Shown here one piece after another: positions 8,523 to 17,749 of a DNA stretch of 50,319 nt. Numbering within the stretch: position 1 is the first letter of the stretch; each line of letters starts with the position of its first letter. The stretch is from an uncultured Clostridia bacterium (GTDB taxonomy: Bacteria > Bacillota > Clostridia > Oscillospirales > Acutalibacteraceae), in assembly GCA_944384895.1 (NCBI GenBank), contig CALWVB010000059.1, forward strand, positions 1 to 50,319. The letters run 5' to 3'. The position numbers and the translations under genes are program-made. The notes beneath the pieces are model-generated. The model saw nothing but the letters and a program-made list of their open reading frames with translations, had not been told where the DNA came from and did not search any database.

Positions 8523-10184
8523 ATGAGCAAATATTCAATAGGCGTTGACTATGGTACATTATCAGGACGCGCAGTTCTTGTTAATGTTGAAACAGGTGAA
8601 GAATTAGCTTCTTCTGTATATGAATATCCTCATGCTGTTATGGATGAAAAACTTCCAAGCGGTAAAAAATTAGGACATGACTGGGCGCTTGAACATCCAC
8701 AGGATTATATAGATGTTCTTGCAAATACAATTCCAGCAGTATTAAAAGAATCCGGCGTATCCCCTGATGATGTTATTGGTATTGGCACAGACTTTACTGC
8801 ATGTACATTAGTAGCATGTAAAGCAGATGGTACACCACTTTGCTTCCTTCCTGAATTTAAAGATGAACCACATGCATATGTAAAACTGTGGAAACATCAT
8901 GCAGCGCAAGATAAAGCAAATAAACTTAATGAAATCGCACGTGAACGCGGTGAAAAATGGCTTGATAACTATGGAGGAAAAATTTCCTCTGAATGGGCTA
9001 TTCCAAAGATCTGGCAGGTTCTTGATGAAGCACCTGAAGTTTATGCAGCAGCAGACCGCTTTATTGAAGCTGCTGACTGGATTATCTGGCAGCTTTGCGG
9101 CGTTGAAACACGTAATTCATGTACAGCTGGCTATAAAGAAATGTGGAATAAAAAGACAGGATTCCCATCAAATGATTTCTTTGCTGCATTAGATCCGCGT
9201 CTTGCTGATGTAGTTGATACAAAACTTTCCAGAAATATTATTCCTCTTGGCTCAAAAGCTGGCGAAATTACAGAAGCTGCTTCTAAATTAACAGGCTTAA
9301 ATGTTGGTACAGCTGTTGCTGTAGGTAATGTTGACGCTCATGTATGCGTACCTGCTGTAGGTATTGACGGTCCTGGTAAAATGCTCGCTATTATGGGTAC
9401 ATCAACCTGTCATATGCTTATGGGTACAGAAGAACATCAAGTACCTGGTATGTGCGGCGTTGTTGAAGATGGTATTATGCCAGGTTTTGCTGGTTATGAA
9501 GCAGGCCAATCCTGTGTAGGCGATCATTTTGCATGGTTTATTGATAATTGTCTTCCAGCTTCATATTATGAAGAAGCTAAAGCACAGGGTAAGAATATAC
9601 ATAAATTCCTTCGTGAAAAAGCCGAAGTTATGAAACCAGGTGAAAGCGGATTGCTCGCACTTGACTGGTGGAATGGTAACCGTTCAATCTTAGTTGACGT
9701 TGACCTTACCGGTATGTTGCTTGGTATGACTCTTCAGACAAAACCTGAAGAAATTTATCGTGCTCTTATAGAAGCTACAGCATACGGAACACGTATGATA
9801 ATAGAAAACTTCCGTGAACATGGCGTAGCAGTTGACGAATTCTATGCTTCCGGCGGTATTTCTCAGAAAGACCCTATGACAATGCAGATTTATGCTGACG
9901 TATTAGGTATTCCTGTAAAAATTGCAGGTTCTCTCCAAGGTCCGGCACTTGGTTCCGCTATATTTGGTTCTGTTGCTGCTGGTTCTGCTAAAGGCGGTTA
10001 TGATTCCGTATTTGATGCTGCACGCGTTATGGGTAAAGTTAGAGATACAATTTATACTCCTATCCCAGAAAACGTAGAACTTTATAATAAATTATTTGCT
10101 GAATACCGTCTCCTTCACGATTACTTTGGACGCGGTGCAAATGATGTTATGAAACGTCTTAAAGCTATTAAAAAATCTATATAA
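8523..10184 (+). CDS. araB: Ribulokinase
   Basis: This 553-aa FGGY-family kinase phosphorylates L-ribulose to L-ribulose 5-phosphate in the arabinose pathway. The N-terminus [16 protein letters not shown] is the araB-type ATPase-fold phosphate-binding segment. [11 protein letters not shown] and the C-terminal [18 protein letters not shown] and [10 protein letters not shown] also match the family, and the length fits. The ATG at 8523 has TAGGAGGTC nine bases upstream. It lies between the importer and araA but is separated from araA by the minus-strand toxin cassette and repeat B, so the ara genes are not a single transcript here. Confidence 0.96.
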   Translation: MSKYSIGVDYGTLSGRAVLVNVETGEELASSVYEYPHAVMDEKLPSGKKLGHDWALEHPQDYIDVLANTIPAVLKESGVSPDDVIGIGTDFTACTLVACKADGTPLCFLPEFKDEPHAYVKLWKHHAAQDKANKLNEIARERGEKWLDNYGGKISSEWAIPKIWQVLDEAPEVYAAADRFIEAADWIIWQLCGVETRNSCTAGYKEMWNKKTGFPSNDFFAALDPRLADVVDTKLSRNIIPLGSKAGEITEAASKLTGLNVGTAVAVGNVDAHVCVPAVGIDGPGKMLAIMGTSTCHMLMGTEEHQVPGMCGVVEDGIMPGFAGYEAGQSCVGDHFAWFIDNCLPASYYEEAKAQGKNIHKFLREKAEVMKPGESGLLALDWWNGNRSILVDVDLTGMLLGMTLQTKPEEIYRALIEATAYGTRMIIENFREHGVAVDEFYASGGISQKDPMTMQIYADVLGIPVKIAGSLQGPALGSAIFGSVAAGSAKGGYDSVFDAARVMGKVRDTIYTPIPENVELYNKLFAEYRLLHDYFGRGANDVMKRLKAIKKSI

Positions 10185-10211
10185 TATATTTTAGCTTATT
10201 AATAAAATCAG

Positions 10212-10242
10212 CCGGGCGGATTAATCCGTCCGGTTCTTTTAT
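10212..10242 (+). terminator. Rho-independent terminator after araB
   Basis: The stem CCGGGCGGATT / AATCCGTCCGG (one G-U pair) is followed by TTCTTTTATT. It lies 28 bases after the araB stop and just before the convergent barstar-like pseudogene. Confidence 0.8.
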
Positions 10243-10251
10243 TAATATGTA

Positions 10252-10523
10252 TCATTCAATGCTGATAATTTTGATTTCTTTATATTCATCCTCTGCTTCT
10301 AAAAATACATTACAGATACGTTGTACATACTCCAAATATTCGCTGGAAACTTTTTTGTTCCTTTTATTATAATATTGCATGGCGCTATATATCCGGTTAA
10401 TAAATCCCATAACGCGTCTAAATTTTTCCCATACCATTCCGGGAAATCCAGTGGTTTACTGATTCTTTCATGTACTTCGTCCCAATTTTTTGCCCCTGTA
10501 AAATCTATTGTTATTGTTTCCAC
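10252..10523 (-). pseudogene. Second barstar-like immunity gene, frameshifted
   Basis: This is a near-identical tandem copy of the intact barstar-like gene at 10560-10832 (unit about 309 bp). It keeps its GTG start and GAAGGAG site. The poly-T run at 10351-10356 has six bases where the intact copy has seven (10659-10665). This shifts frame after GTKK; the rest of the protein (SSEYLEYVQRICNVF and onward to IISIE) continues in another frame to a stop at 10252. The simplest reading is a recent duplication followed by a one-base deletion in a homopolymer. A sequencing error, or slippage on A6/A7 that restores the frame, cannot be excluded. Confidence 0.8.
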
Positions 10524-10559
10524 TGCATTATCTCTCCTTCTGAAATACAAATTATATTG

Positions 10560-10832
10560 CTATTCAATTCTTATAATTTTGATTTTTTTATATATATCCT
10601 CCGCTCTTATAAAAATACGGCAGATGTGCTGTACATACTCCAAATATTCGCTGGAAACTTTTTTTGTTCCTTTTATTATAATATTGCATGGCGCTATATA
10701 TCCGGTTAATAAATCCCATAGCGCGTCTAAATTTTTCCCATACCATTCCGGGAAATCCAGTGGTTTACTGATTCTTTCATGTACTTCGTCCCAATTTTTT
10801 GCCCCTGTAAAATCTATTGTTATTGTTTCCAC
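10560..10832 (-). CDS. Barstar-family ribonuclease inhibitor (immunity protein)
   Basis: This 90-aa protein contains the barstar hallmark LDFPEWYGKNLDALWDLLTG (residues 25-44), matching the barnase-contact helix region of barstar; Asp36 and Asp40 align with barstar Asp35 and Asp39. The start is GTG at 10832 with AAGGAG nine bases before it. It follows the barnase-like gene by 18 bases on the same strand, the expected toxin-immunity order. It should bind and block the toxin in the cytoplasm. A second, frameshifted copy follows immediately. Confidence 0.9.
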   Translation of the reverse strand: METITIDFTGAKNWDEVHERISKPLDFPEWYGKNLDALWDLLTGYIAPCNIIIKGTKKVSSEYLEYVQHICRIFIRAEDIYKKIKIIRIE

Positions 10833-10850
10833 TGTATTTTTTCTCCTTCT

Positions 10851-11372
10851 TTATATAATCTCAATAAACGTAGTATAATGGTCATATGTTACAAAAATAA
10901 GGCCGTCATTTGAATATAATATTCTCTGTGTATTTCGCATGCCTCCAGTATAGTTTATATCAGCTTCATACCATTTTCGATAACTGTTTGAAGGTAGTTT
11001 GCCATCTACATTTTTATATTCATCACCTCCTATCATTCTTCCTGGTGCAACTTCAGCAAGATTAAATAATTTTGAGATCCAACCTTTATATGTAGCTGAC
11101 AATTTAGAAATATAATATGGCGGCAGCCGTTTTAAATATTTTAAATACCAGTCAGCCCCGTTGGTTCCCATATCCGTAGCAGTTCCGGCTAATAAAGCTT
11201 TCATTCTTACAATTGCACATCGACATTTGTCATGAACCGGAGGATAATTAGGCCATCTTTCCCATTTTGATCGTATTTTCCCATTGTTATTCTTACATAA
11301 ATAGCAAGACTTAAAATCAATAACAGAAACCCAATTAATCCATCTATCGCTTGTCATATATTGAGTTTGCAA
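10851..11372 (-). CDS. Barnase-family ribonuclease toxin with N-terminal MuF-like Cys/His segment
   Basis: Residues 72-173 align along their length with mature barnase. The catalytic set is present: Glu136 in WYEADINYT (barnase Glu73), Arg146 and Arg150 in GMRNTQRILY (Arg83, Arg87), and His165 in DHYTTF (His102); VAPGRMIGGD is also conserved. It should be an active guanyl-preferring RNase. The first 57 residues carry CYLC and PPVHDKCRC, resembling the C-terminal metal-binding part of phage MuF-type head proteins and of polymorphic toxins. There is no signal peptide or trafficking domain. The start is doubtful: TTG at 11372 or ATG at 11357, neither with a good ribosome binding site, and an in-frame stop lies only five codons upstream. 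It may be a detached toxin tip of a larger protein. Confidence 0.85.
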   Translation of the reverse strand: MQTQYMTSDRWINWVSVIDFKSCYLCKNNNGKIRSKWERWPNYPPVHDKCRCAIVRMKALLAGTATDMGTNGADWYLKYLKRLPPYYISKLSATYKGWISKLFNLAEVAPGRMIGGDEYKNVDGKLPSNSYRKWYEADINYTGGMRNTQRILYSNDGLIFVTYDHYTTFIEII

Positions 11373-11493
11373 AAGAATTATAAATTACATATAAATAGCG
11401 GAGTCGAATGAACAAGGAATAAAATAATATGGAATATGGCAAAGAAAATTCATAGGATTAAAATAATAAAAAAAGCAGAGATACGGTAAAAGT

Positions 11494-11666
11494 GGGGCGC
11501 CCGCGGAGCGCATCTTTGATGCGCTTAGGACGCAAAATAATTTATAAATACGCAGGCTGGGTTAAAGAGGGAAACAAGTATTACCTTAAATTCTCATATC
11601 TTTATACAGCAAATTATTTTGCGTAAAGCAGCCATATTTCATATGGCTGCGCGCGGGCGCCCCCCC
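11494..11666 (+). repeat. Four-armed palindromic element, copy B
   Basis: This 173-bp element has ends GGGGCGCCCGCG and CGCGGGCGCCCC. The left hairpin is GAGCGCATC / GATGCGCTT, the central inverted repeat GCAAAATAATTT / AAATTATTTTGC, and the right hairpin GCAGCCATAT / ATATGGCTGC. It lies between the divergent toxin cassette and araA, in a 649-bp gap (11373-12021) otherwise holding only the araA promoter. Beyond its right end the flank CCGGTAGATTTATA is shared with copy F, so the real unit may extend past the terminal repeat. Confidence 0.9.
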
Positions 11667-11903
11667 TATAGCAACGCAGCCGGTAGATTTATATTGCAAA
11701 TACAATATTTTTTTATTTTTATACTAATTATTATACAGTTTAGTTTAATATTAAATTTATAAAAAAATTAATTCATTCTACTAATTTCTATAATATATAT
11801 TAAATTATATATTTATAACATCTATTTAATATTTATTATTAATCGACGGAAGTTAATTAAAATGCACATAATATATAATATACAAAAACAGGCTAAAATA
11901 TAG

Positions 11904-11933
11904 TTGAAAGTTACATATAACTCGTGCTATAAT
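11904..11933 (+). promoter_or_regulatory. Promoter upstream of araA
   Basis: TTGAAA (11904-11909), an 18-bp spacer ending in TGC (extended -10), then TATAAT (11928-11933). It lies about 85 bases before the araA start. No separate operator is obvious. Confidence 0.6.
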
Positions 11934-12021
11934 TTTTTCAAAGATAATTACTATATAATAATTTTTCAGTTTTAATATATGGTAAAAATTATAAATTCTA
12001 ATATAAAAGGAAGTGTTTAAT

Positions 12022-13497
12022 TTGTCATTAAAAAAATATAATTTTTGGCTTATCGTCGGCAGCCAGGATTTATATGGTGAAGATGTATTAAAACAAGTTA
12101 ATGAACATGCAAAAGAAATGGTTGACGGTTTTAATGCTGATCCTGCTATTCCTGGTACTGTAGTATTTAAACCTGTAGTACGCAACAGCCAGGAAATATA
12201 TGATACAATAGCCGCTGCAAATAACGATCCTGATTGCGCTGGCATTATGACCTGGATGCATACCTTTTCTCCATCAAAAATGTGGATACCAGGCCTTTCT
12301 ATATTAAATAAACCATATCTGCATCTTAATACACAATATAACCGTGATATCCCTTGGGATACCATTGATATGGATTTTATGAATCTTAACCAATCAGCTC
12401 ATGGCGACCGTGAACATGGTTTTATTGGCGCAAGAATGCGTCTTAACCGTAAAGTAATCGCTGGTTATTGGAAAGATGAAATTTTCCGTTCTGATATGGC
12501 TGTATGGATGAGGGCTGCAGCTGGTGCAGCAGCAAGCCGTAAAGTACGCGTATTGCGTTTTGGCGATAATATGAGAAATGTTGCTGTAACAGACGGCGAT
12601 AAAATTGAAGCTGCTATAAAATTAGGCTGGCGTGTTGATTATTACGGCGTAGGCGATTATATTAAATTAGTCGAAGCTGTTACAGATGCTGAAATAGACG
12701 CTAAAATGGCTGAATATAACGAGCTTTATATTATGGATACAGATGATATTGAATCTGTAAGATATCAAGCCCGTGAACAGGTAGCGTTAGAAAAATTCCT
12801 TAAAGACGGAAATTTCTGTGCTGTTACAACTAACTTTGAAGATTTACAGCAATTAAGACAATTACCAGGCCTTGCATGTCAGGATATCATGCGTAAAGGT
12901 TATGGTTTTGGCGGTGAAGGTGACTGGAAGGTTGCTGCTATGACCCATATAATGAAGCTTATGGCAGATGGCCTTGAAGGCGGCACTGCATTTATGGAAG
13001 ATTATACATATAATCTTGAGCCAGGTAATGAAATGATCCTTGGCGCGCATATGCTGGAAGTATGTCCTACACTTGCTAAGGATAAACCAAAGATTCAGGT
13101 TCATCCTTTAGGTATCGGTGACCGTGAACCTCCTGCAAGGGTTGTATTTGAAACTCCTGCTGGTAAAGGTATTGTTGTATCTCTTATCGATTTAGGCGAC
13201 AGGCTGCGTATGATTGTCAATGATATCGAATGTGTAGAACATCCGCATAAAATGCCTAATCTTCCGGTAGCAGGCGTATTATGGAAACCTATGCCAGATT
13301 TAAAAACATCCGCTCAGGCTTGGATTTATGCAGGCGGAGCACACCATTCTGTTCTCAGCTATGCTTTAACTGCTGATCATATGCGTGATTTAGCTGAAAT
13401 TCTTGATATTGAATTTATTCATATAAATAAAGATACTGATATTAATCAATTCCGTAAAGAATTAGCTTGGAATGAAGCTGCTTGGAAAAATAAATAA
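12022..13497 (+). CDS. araA: L-arabinose isomerase
   Basis: This 491-aa enzyme converts L-arabinose to L-ribulose. The N-terminus KYNFWLIVGSQDLYG matches the AraA opening motif. GILTWMHTFSP-like (here GIMTWMHTFSPSKMW), GFGGEGDWKVAAM, and the C-terminal AGGAHHSVLSYAL with the metal-binding His are all present. The TTG at 12022 is preferred because AAGGAAGTG lies six bases upstream; the GTG at 12013 overlaps that site. It is followed by araD after 24 bases, sharing a transcript from the promoter at 11904. Confidence 0.96.
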   Translation: MSLKKYNFWLIVGSQDLYGEDVLKQVNEHAKEMVDGFNADPAIPGTVVFKPVVRNSQEIYDTIAAANNDPDCAGIMTWMHTFSPSKMWIPGLSILNKPYLHLNTQYNRDIPWDTIDMDFMNLNQSAHGDREHGFIGARMRLNRKVIAGYWKDEIFRSDMAVWMRAAAGAAASRKVRVLRFGDNMRNVAVTDGDKIEAAIKLGWRVDYYGVGDYIKLVEAVTDAEIDAKMAEYNELYIMDTDDIESVRYQAREQVALEKFLKDGNFCAVTTNFEDLQQLRQLPGLACQDIMRKGYGFGGEGDWKVAAMTHIMKLMADGLEGGTAFMEDYTYNLEPGNEMILGAHMLEVCPTLAKDKPKIQVHPLGIGDREPPARVVFETPAGKGIVVSLIDLGDRLRMIVNDIECVEHPHKMPNLPVAGVLWKPMPDLKTSAQAWIYAGGAHHSVLSYALTADHMRDLAEILDIEFIHINKDTDINQFRKELAWNEAAWKNK

Positions 13498-13521
13498 TAT
13501 GCTTTTTAGGAGGATGTAAAT

Positions 13522-14214
13522 ATGCTTGAAAAATTAAAACAAGAAGTTTATGAAGCTAATATGCTTTTACCGAAATACGGCCTTGTTGTATTCACATGGG
13601 GTAATGTATCGGCTATTGACAGGGAAAGCGGTTTATTTGTTATTAAACCATCCGGTGTGCCATATGAAACTATGACTGCTGATGATATGGTTGTTATGGA
13701 TTTAAAGGGCAATAAAGTTGAAGGTAAGCTTAATCCTTCTTCTGATACTCCTACTCATATGGAATTATATAATAAATTCCCAAATATCGGCGGCGTTGTT
13801 CATACTCATTCCCGTTGGGCTACAATTTGGTCCCAATCCGGCCGCAGTATCCCTCCATATGGTACAACTCATGGAGATTATTTCTATGGTGAAATTCCAT
13901 GCACACGTAAAATGACTCCGGAAGAAATCGCTGGTGAATATGAACTTGAAACCGGTAAAGTTATTGTTGAAACCTTCCAGGATAAAAACCCTGATTATAT
14001 CCCTGCTGTACTTGTTAATTCCCATGGACCGTTTACCTGGGGTAAAGACGCTCATGATGCGGTACATAATTCCGTAGTACTTGAAGAATTAGCTATGATG
14101 GCTTGGCATACAGAGGCTATCAGCCATGCAAGACCTTCTATGCAGCAAGAACTTCTTGATAAGCATTTCCTTCGTAAACATGGCGCTAATGCTTATTATG
14201 GTCAGGGTAAATAA
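13522..14214 (+). CDS. araD: L-ribulose-5-phosphate 4-epimerase
   Basis: This 230-aa class II aldolase/adducin-fold enzyme makes D-xylulose 5-phosphate from L-ribulose 5-phosphate. The motifs [37 protein letters not shown] and the zinc-binding TTHGDYFYG are in order, and the length is typical. AGGAGG lies eight bases before the ATG. It completes araBAD in this window. Confidence 0.96.
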   Translation: MLEKLKQEVYEANMLLPKYGLVVFTWGNVSAIDRESGLFVIKPSGVPYETMTADDMVVMDLKGNKVEGKLNPSSDTPTHMELYNKFPNIGGVVHTHSRWATIWSQSGRSIPPYGTTHGDYFYGEIPCTRKMTPEEIAGEYELETGKVIVETFQDKNPDYIPAVLVNSHGPFTWGKDAHDAVHNSVVLEELAMMAWHTEAISHARPSMQQELLDKHFLRKHGANAYYGQGK

Positions 14215-14261
14215 TTTATTAGTAATTAATATAATGAAAAGATATTATTAGAGACTGCTTT

Positions 14262-14377
14262 TATTATTTTTCAGCATTCGTTTTGACGAACGCTGAAAAA
14301 TAATAGGCGCCGGCCTTGGCTCGTATGCCTCGGCCGGCGCCTATAAAATAGATTACCAAAGGTAATCTATTTTATAG
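14262..14377. repeat. Three back-to-back perfect or near-perfect hairpins
   Basis: Three stem-loops abut with almost no spacer. The first (14262-14305) has a 20-bp stem with one mismatch (TATTATTTTTCAGC arm) and loop TTTG. The second (14304-14343) has a GC-rich TAGGCGCCGGCC stem with a further GGC/GCC pairing. The third (14341-14377) has a perfect 17-bp stem CTATAAAATAGATTACC with loop AAA. No T tract follows, so it is not a plain terminator. AGACT (14252) and AGTCT (14387) could weakly close the whole array. The plan recalls the six four-armed elements elsewhere but the sequence differs. It fills most of the 293-bp gap after araD. Confidence 0.8.
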
Positions 14378-14507
14378 TTAAACTATAGTCTTTATCTCAG
14401 TTGTATTATTTATTTGTATTGACATAATTATTTCAAATTGATATAATTATTTAGTGAGATATGTACTGATAAAAGATAATATTCTTAATTAAAATCAGGT
14501 GCATAAG

Positions 14508-15020
14508 ATGGACATAAAAGTTAGAACTGTTTATGATTATGACCGGCTTTTAAAATTAAATATTTATTCTATACTTAGAAATAAAAAATATTGGTTAACT
14601 CCTTTAATTATAGCTTTGATACTTTTAGCTTATTTTATTATAAATTGTTTATCTTTTGGGTTTGACCGCGAATTTTTCTTTTATGTATTTTTAGCTTTTT
14701 CAATTTTGGTTATGTCTTTTATAATGGCATATACCATCCCAAAATCCAGATTAAAACAATCTAAAGATTTAAATGGAGTTTTGGAAATAACCTTTCAAGA
14801 AGACGGCTTTAATGTGACAACACATTCAAGTACAATTGATAGTCAAGCTTTTAATAAATATATTACAATTTATGAGATTATAGAAAGACGTGATTGTATC
14901 TATCTTTATATATCTCAATATCAGGCTTATATTCTTGATAAATCCGGTTTTATAAATGGCGACTGGCCACAATTAAAAAATTTTTTATATAGTAAAATAG
15001 CTGCATATAAAATTAAATAA
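14508..15020 (+). CDS. YcxB-like membrane protein
   Basis: This 170-aa protein has two hydrophobic segments (roughly residues 28-50 and 60-82) and a C-terminal soluble part resembling the YcxB-like domain (GVLEITFQEDGFNV, IYEIIERRDCIYLYIS, and a closing YILDKSGF). The function of this family is unknown. The ATG at 14508 has CAGGTG upstream; GTG at 14499 overlaps it. It is monocistronic, followed 17 bases later by tRNA-Leu. Confidence 0.7.
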   Translation: MDIKVRTVYDYDRLLKLNIYSILRNKKYWLTPLIIALILLAYFIINCLSFGFDREFFFYVFLAFSILVMSFIMAYTIPKSRLKQSKDLNGVLEITFQEDGFNVTTHSSTIDSQAFNKYITIYEIIERRDCIYLYISQYQAYILDKSGFINGDWPQLKNFLYSKIAAYKIK

Positions 15021-15037
15021 TAAAATAGTTTTTATAT

Positions 15038-15121
15038 GCGGATATGGCGGAATTGGCAGACGCGCTAGATTCAGGTTCTAGTGGTAGCAATATCGTGCAG
15101 GTTCAAGTCCTGTTATCCGCA
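15038..15121 (+). tRNA. tRNA-Leu, anticodon CAG
   Basis: A class II tRNA: acceptor stem GCGGATA / TATCCGC with discriminator A, D arm GGCGGAATTGGCAGACGC, anticodon stem CTAGA / TCTAG with loop TTCAGGT (anticodon CAG), long variable arm, and T arm CAGGTTCAAGTCCTG. CCA is not encoded. It reads CUG codons. Confidence 0.96.
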
Positions 15122-15140
15122 TTTTTTTATATTTTAATAA

Positions 15141-15180
15141 AAAAATACCTATGCTTAAATTTTAAAGCATAGGTATTTTT
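15141..15180. terminator. Bidirectional terminator between tRNA-Leu and merR
   Basis: An inverted repeat of about 19 bp, AAAAATACCTATGCTT and its complement, has A and T tracts on both sides. It can end the plus-strand tRNA transcript and the minus-strand MerR operon. Confidence 0.85.
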
Positions 15181-15214
15181 TATTTTAACAGTTTCCTATT
15201 CCCCATAATTTCTA

Positions 15215-15589
15215 TTAATCCCAAGATAATACGCCGGTTTCTACAGCCTTTTGATATCTTGATATTTTAAAGTTCAAACGTTCAAGCATATTATCAATAG
15301 CTTCTCTTTGTTCAATTAAACGTACTTTTTGTTTTTCTAATAATTGTAATCTTTCAGGTATTGTATTATCACCTTGTTTACTGAGTTTTACATATTCAAT
15401 CATAGCTTCAATAGGCAATCCTGCGCTTCGCATACATTTTGCTAATTCTACCCAACTGCAATCGCTTTCAGTATAATCTCTAAGGCCGCTTGTTGTGCGG
15501 TTTACATGAGGTATCATACCTATCCGCTCATAATAACGAAGGGTATCCTGCGATATATCATATTTTTTGCTGACCTCAGCAATAGTCAT
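15215..15589 (-). CDS. MerR-family transcriptional regulator
   Basis: This 124-aa protein has an N-terminal winged HTH (TIAEVSKKYDISQDTLRYYERIGMIP), the GLRDY wing, and a C-terminal dimerisation coiled coil (IPERLQLLEKQKVRLIEQ). It belongs to the small MerR group often found with aldo/keto reductases and aldehyde stress genes. There is no metal-binding Cys cluster. ATG at 15589 is chosen because GAGGTG lies six bases upstream; the GTG at 15598 is part of that site. It is the last gene of the minus-strand operon beginning at 18901. It probably acts on the MerR-type operator at 19430-19449, giving feedback on its own operon. Confidence 0.9.
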   Translation of the reverse strand: MTIAEVSKKYDISQDTLRYYERIGMIPHVNRTTSGLRDYTESDCSWVELAKCMRSAGLPIEAMIEYVKLSKQGDNTIPERLQLLEKQKVRLIEQREAIDNMLERLNFKISRYQKAVETGVLSWD

Positions 15590-15625
15590 TATCTTCACCT
15601 CTTTTTTATCCCATCGTTTTACTTA

Positions 15626-16744
15626 TTATTCCTGTTCAAATGTAGCTGCAACATCTTTTAAATATTTTACAATCTCTATATGCTGAGGACATGCTTTTTC
15701 ACATTGTTTGCAGCCTATACAATCAGAAGCTTTACCATTTGTTTTAGTATAATTTTCATAATAAGACTGCTGAATAGAAAAACCTTTGCTTTTTACTAGC
15801 TTTTCCGTATTATATAGAGCAAAATATTTAGGTATAGCAATATTTTTAGGGCAGCCTTCGACACAATAACCGCATGCAGTGCATGGTACTGTAATAGTAG
15901 AATTTATGATACCTACTACTTTTTCAATTATTTTATGTTCTTGCTCTGTTATTGGTTTAAAATCCTGCATATAACTTGTATTATCCAATAATTGTTCCAT
16001 ATTGGACATACCGCTTAAGACTACCATAACATTATCTAAGCTTGCGGCGTATCTAATAGCCCAGGAAGGTATTGATAAATCCGGATGATATTGTTTAAAT
16101 AGATTTTCCGCCTCATTAGGGATTTTAGCAAGCGTACCGCCTTTTACCGGTTCCATAACAATAACCGGTTTATTATGTTTTGTAACCGTTTCATAACATC
16201 TTCCGGATTGTATGCTTTCATTATCCCAATCCAAATAATTAATCTGCAGCTGAACAAAATCAACTTCCGGATGAGCTGTTAATATTTCTTCAAGAAGGTC
16301 TGCATTATCATGATAAGAAAAACCTATTTTTTTAATTTTACCTTCTTGTTTTTTCTTTTGAATAAAATCAAACGCATTATATTTTTTAGCTATTTCATAA
16401 TGTGAAATATTCAAATTATGCAGCATATAATAATCAAAATAATCAACGCCGCATTTTTCTAATTGTTCATTAAAAATACGCTGCAAATCATCCTGTGATT
16501 TTAAAAACATAACCGGCATTTTAGTAGCTACAGTAAAGCTATCCCGTTTATGGCGTTTTACTAAAGCTTCACGCAATGTAATTTCACTTTTATAATTATG
16601 ATACATATATGCCGTATCAAAATAAGTAAAGCCGCGTTCTAAAAATGTATCAACCATTTTGCATACGGCATCAAAGTCAATACTTTCCGCATTATCTGGA
16701 TCAGTCTGCGGCAAACGCATTAATCCAAATCCTAATTTTTTCAT
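15626..16744 (-). CDS. Aldo/keto reductase with C-terminal 2x[4Fe-4S] ferredoxin domain
   Basis: This 372-aa protein has an AKR barrel with [16 protein letters not shown] (catalytic Asp and Tyr) and VATKMPV (Lys). It lacks the closing part of a classical AKR and instead carries two Cys clusters, [12 protein letters not shown] and [12 protein letters not shown], near residues 285-355. These should hold [4Fe-4S] centres and pass electrons to or from the barrel. Such proteins are common in anaerobes; substrates are mostly unknown. Its ATG overlaps the upstream DUF1893 stop by four bases (ATGA), so translation is coupled. Confidence 0.88.
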   Translation of the reverse strand: MKKLGFGLMRLPQTDPDNAESIDFDAVCKMVDTFLERGFTYFDTAYMYHNYKSEITLREALVKRHKRDSFTVATKMPVMFLKSQDDLQRIFNEQLEKCGVDYFDYYMLHNLNISHYEIAKKYNAFDFIQKKKQEGKIKKIGFSYHDNADLLEEILTAHPEVDFVQLQINYLDWDNESIQSGRCYETVTKHNKPVIVMEPVKGGTLAKIPNEAENLFKQYHPDLSIPSWAIRYAASLDNVMVVLSGMSNMEQLLDNTSYMQDFKPITEQEHKIIEKVVGIINSTITVPCTACGYCVEGCPKNIAIPKYFALYNTEKLVKSKGFSIQQSYYENYTKTNGKASDCIGCKQCEKACPQHIEIVKYLKDVAATFEQE

Positions 16745-17181
16745 GATATTTTATCTCCCCTATTTTCTGTTAAAAGCTTGAGTGTTTGTTTTATAGCATC
16801 ATATGCTAATTGAGGGTCTGATATATCTTTAACCGTTTTTTCCATTGGACATATATCAGTACCCTTTCGATTAATAATCTTTTCTGTAAGGGTATCATAT
16901 GTATAACCAATGCCATATTGTGAAAATATTTCTATAGCTTTACGGCTCATAACTTTAGCATATACTTCCTTTACTCCTGCAAGTATAAATAACATAGCCG
17001 CAGCTTTTCCTATAATTATATCGGCAGCGGAAAATTCATGAAGGTCTACGCCTTTAGATATAAAATTAACCATAGGCGCAATACCCTTATCTTTGCTTAT
17101 ATAAATAATATCCCCTTTACATAAAACACATGTATTTCCTTCTTTATTTAATATACTTTTTGCTGTCTGAAGATTATTCAT
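16741..17181 (-). CDS. DUF1893-family protein
   Basis: This 146-aa soluble protein matches the DUF1893 family, whose known structures have a cytidine-deaminase-like fold but no settled activity. Visible features are [20 protein letters not shown] near the N-terminus, the conserved [11 protein letters not shown] helix, the [12 protein letters not shown] segment, and a closing ICPME motif. Three Cys residues (two in CVLC, one in CPME) could be catalytic or metal-binding, which is inference. Its start overlaps the ECF gene by eight bases and its end overlaps the reductase by four, making it a tightly coupled member of this operon. Confidence 0.75.
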   Translation of the reverse strand: MNNLQTAKSILNKEGNTCVLCKGDIIYISKDKGIAPMVNFISKGVDLHEFSAADIIIGKAAAMLFILAGVKEVYAKVMSRKAIEIFSQYGIGYTYDTLTEKIINRKGTDICPMEKTVKDISDPQLAYDAIKQTLKLLTENRGDKIS

Positions 17182-17731
17182 AATACTTTTTCAATCCTTC
17201 AAGGCGATATGTTAAAAGAGGTATAATAGCCCATTGTAAAAGTATACCCGGAAGGCCTATTAAAACAATATTCCATATCTGAGCTATATCAATACTGGTA
17301 TTGCCTAATGCATAAATTGAAAATAAGATAGCGCCTGCACGAACAATTCTGCCAGATAACTGAGTAATGATAAGCTTAAAAAATACCGGCATTTTTGTTT
17401 TTGATAATAAACCGGCTGTAAGGCCGTATACTGCTAATTCAATTGTCATAAAAGGCAGCATTATTATCGCCGGCATACCGGATATTGCAAAACTAATAAG
17501 CGGGCTGAGAGCGCCGGAAATAAATCCTGCTATAGGTCCGGCCATAAGCCCGGCCATTAATACTGGTATATGCATTGGTAAAAATGTTGTACCTAATGCA
17601 TTGCCAAGGCCAGATACTATACCTATACCATGAAAAATCTGCGGAAGTATTACAGAAATAATTACTGCAACTGCAATTGTAATGGATTTGCTTATAACAG
17701 TTTTCTTATTAATAACTAATGAATTATTCAT
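17174..17731 (-). CDS. ECF transporter S component (substrate unknown)
   Basis: This 185-aa hydrophobic protein has about six membrane segments. FLPMHIPVLMAGLMAGPIAGFISGALSPLISFAI is the typical S-component signature seen in folate- and pantothenate-type binders. S components bind a vitamin or small precursor and share a general ECF ATPase module, which is not in this window. Neighbours (two Fe-S aldo/keto reductases, DUF1893, MerR) suggest it imports a compound that is then reduced or deaminated. The substrate cannot be read from sequence. Confidence 0.82.
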   Translation of the reverse strand: MNNSLVINKKTVISKSITIAVAVIISVILPQIFHGIGIVSGLGNALGTTFLPMHIPVLMAGLMAGPIAGFISGALSPLISFAISGMPAIIMLPFMTIELAVYGLTAGLLSKTKMPVFFKLIITQLSGRIVRAGAILFSIYALGNTSIDIAQIWNIVLIGLPGILLQWAIIPLLTYRLEGLKKYYE

Positions 17732-17749
17732 AATAAAAAATCCTCCTTA

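Noticed and set aside
10321..10878. A 185-codon plus-strand open frame across both barstar copies
   Set aside because: It is the antisense shadow of the duplicated gene and reads as hydrophobic repeats; the minus strand encodes a recognised barstar family with ribosome binding sites.
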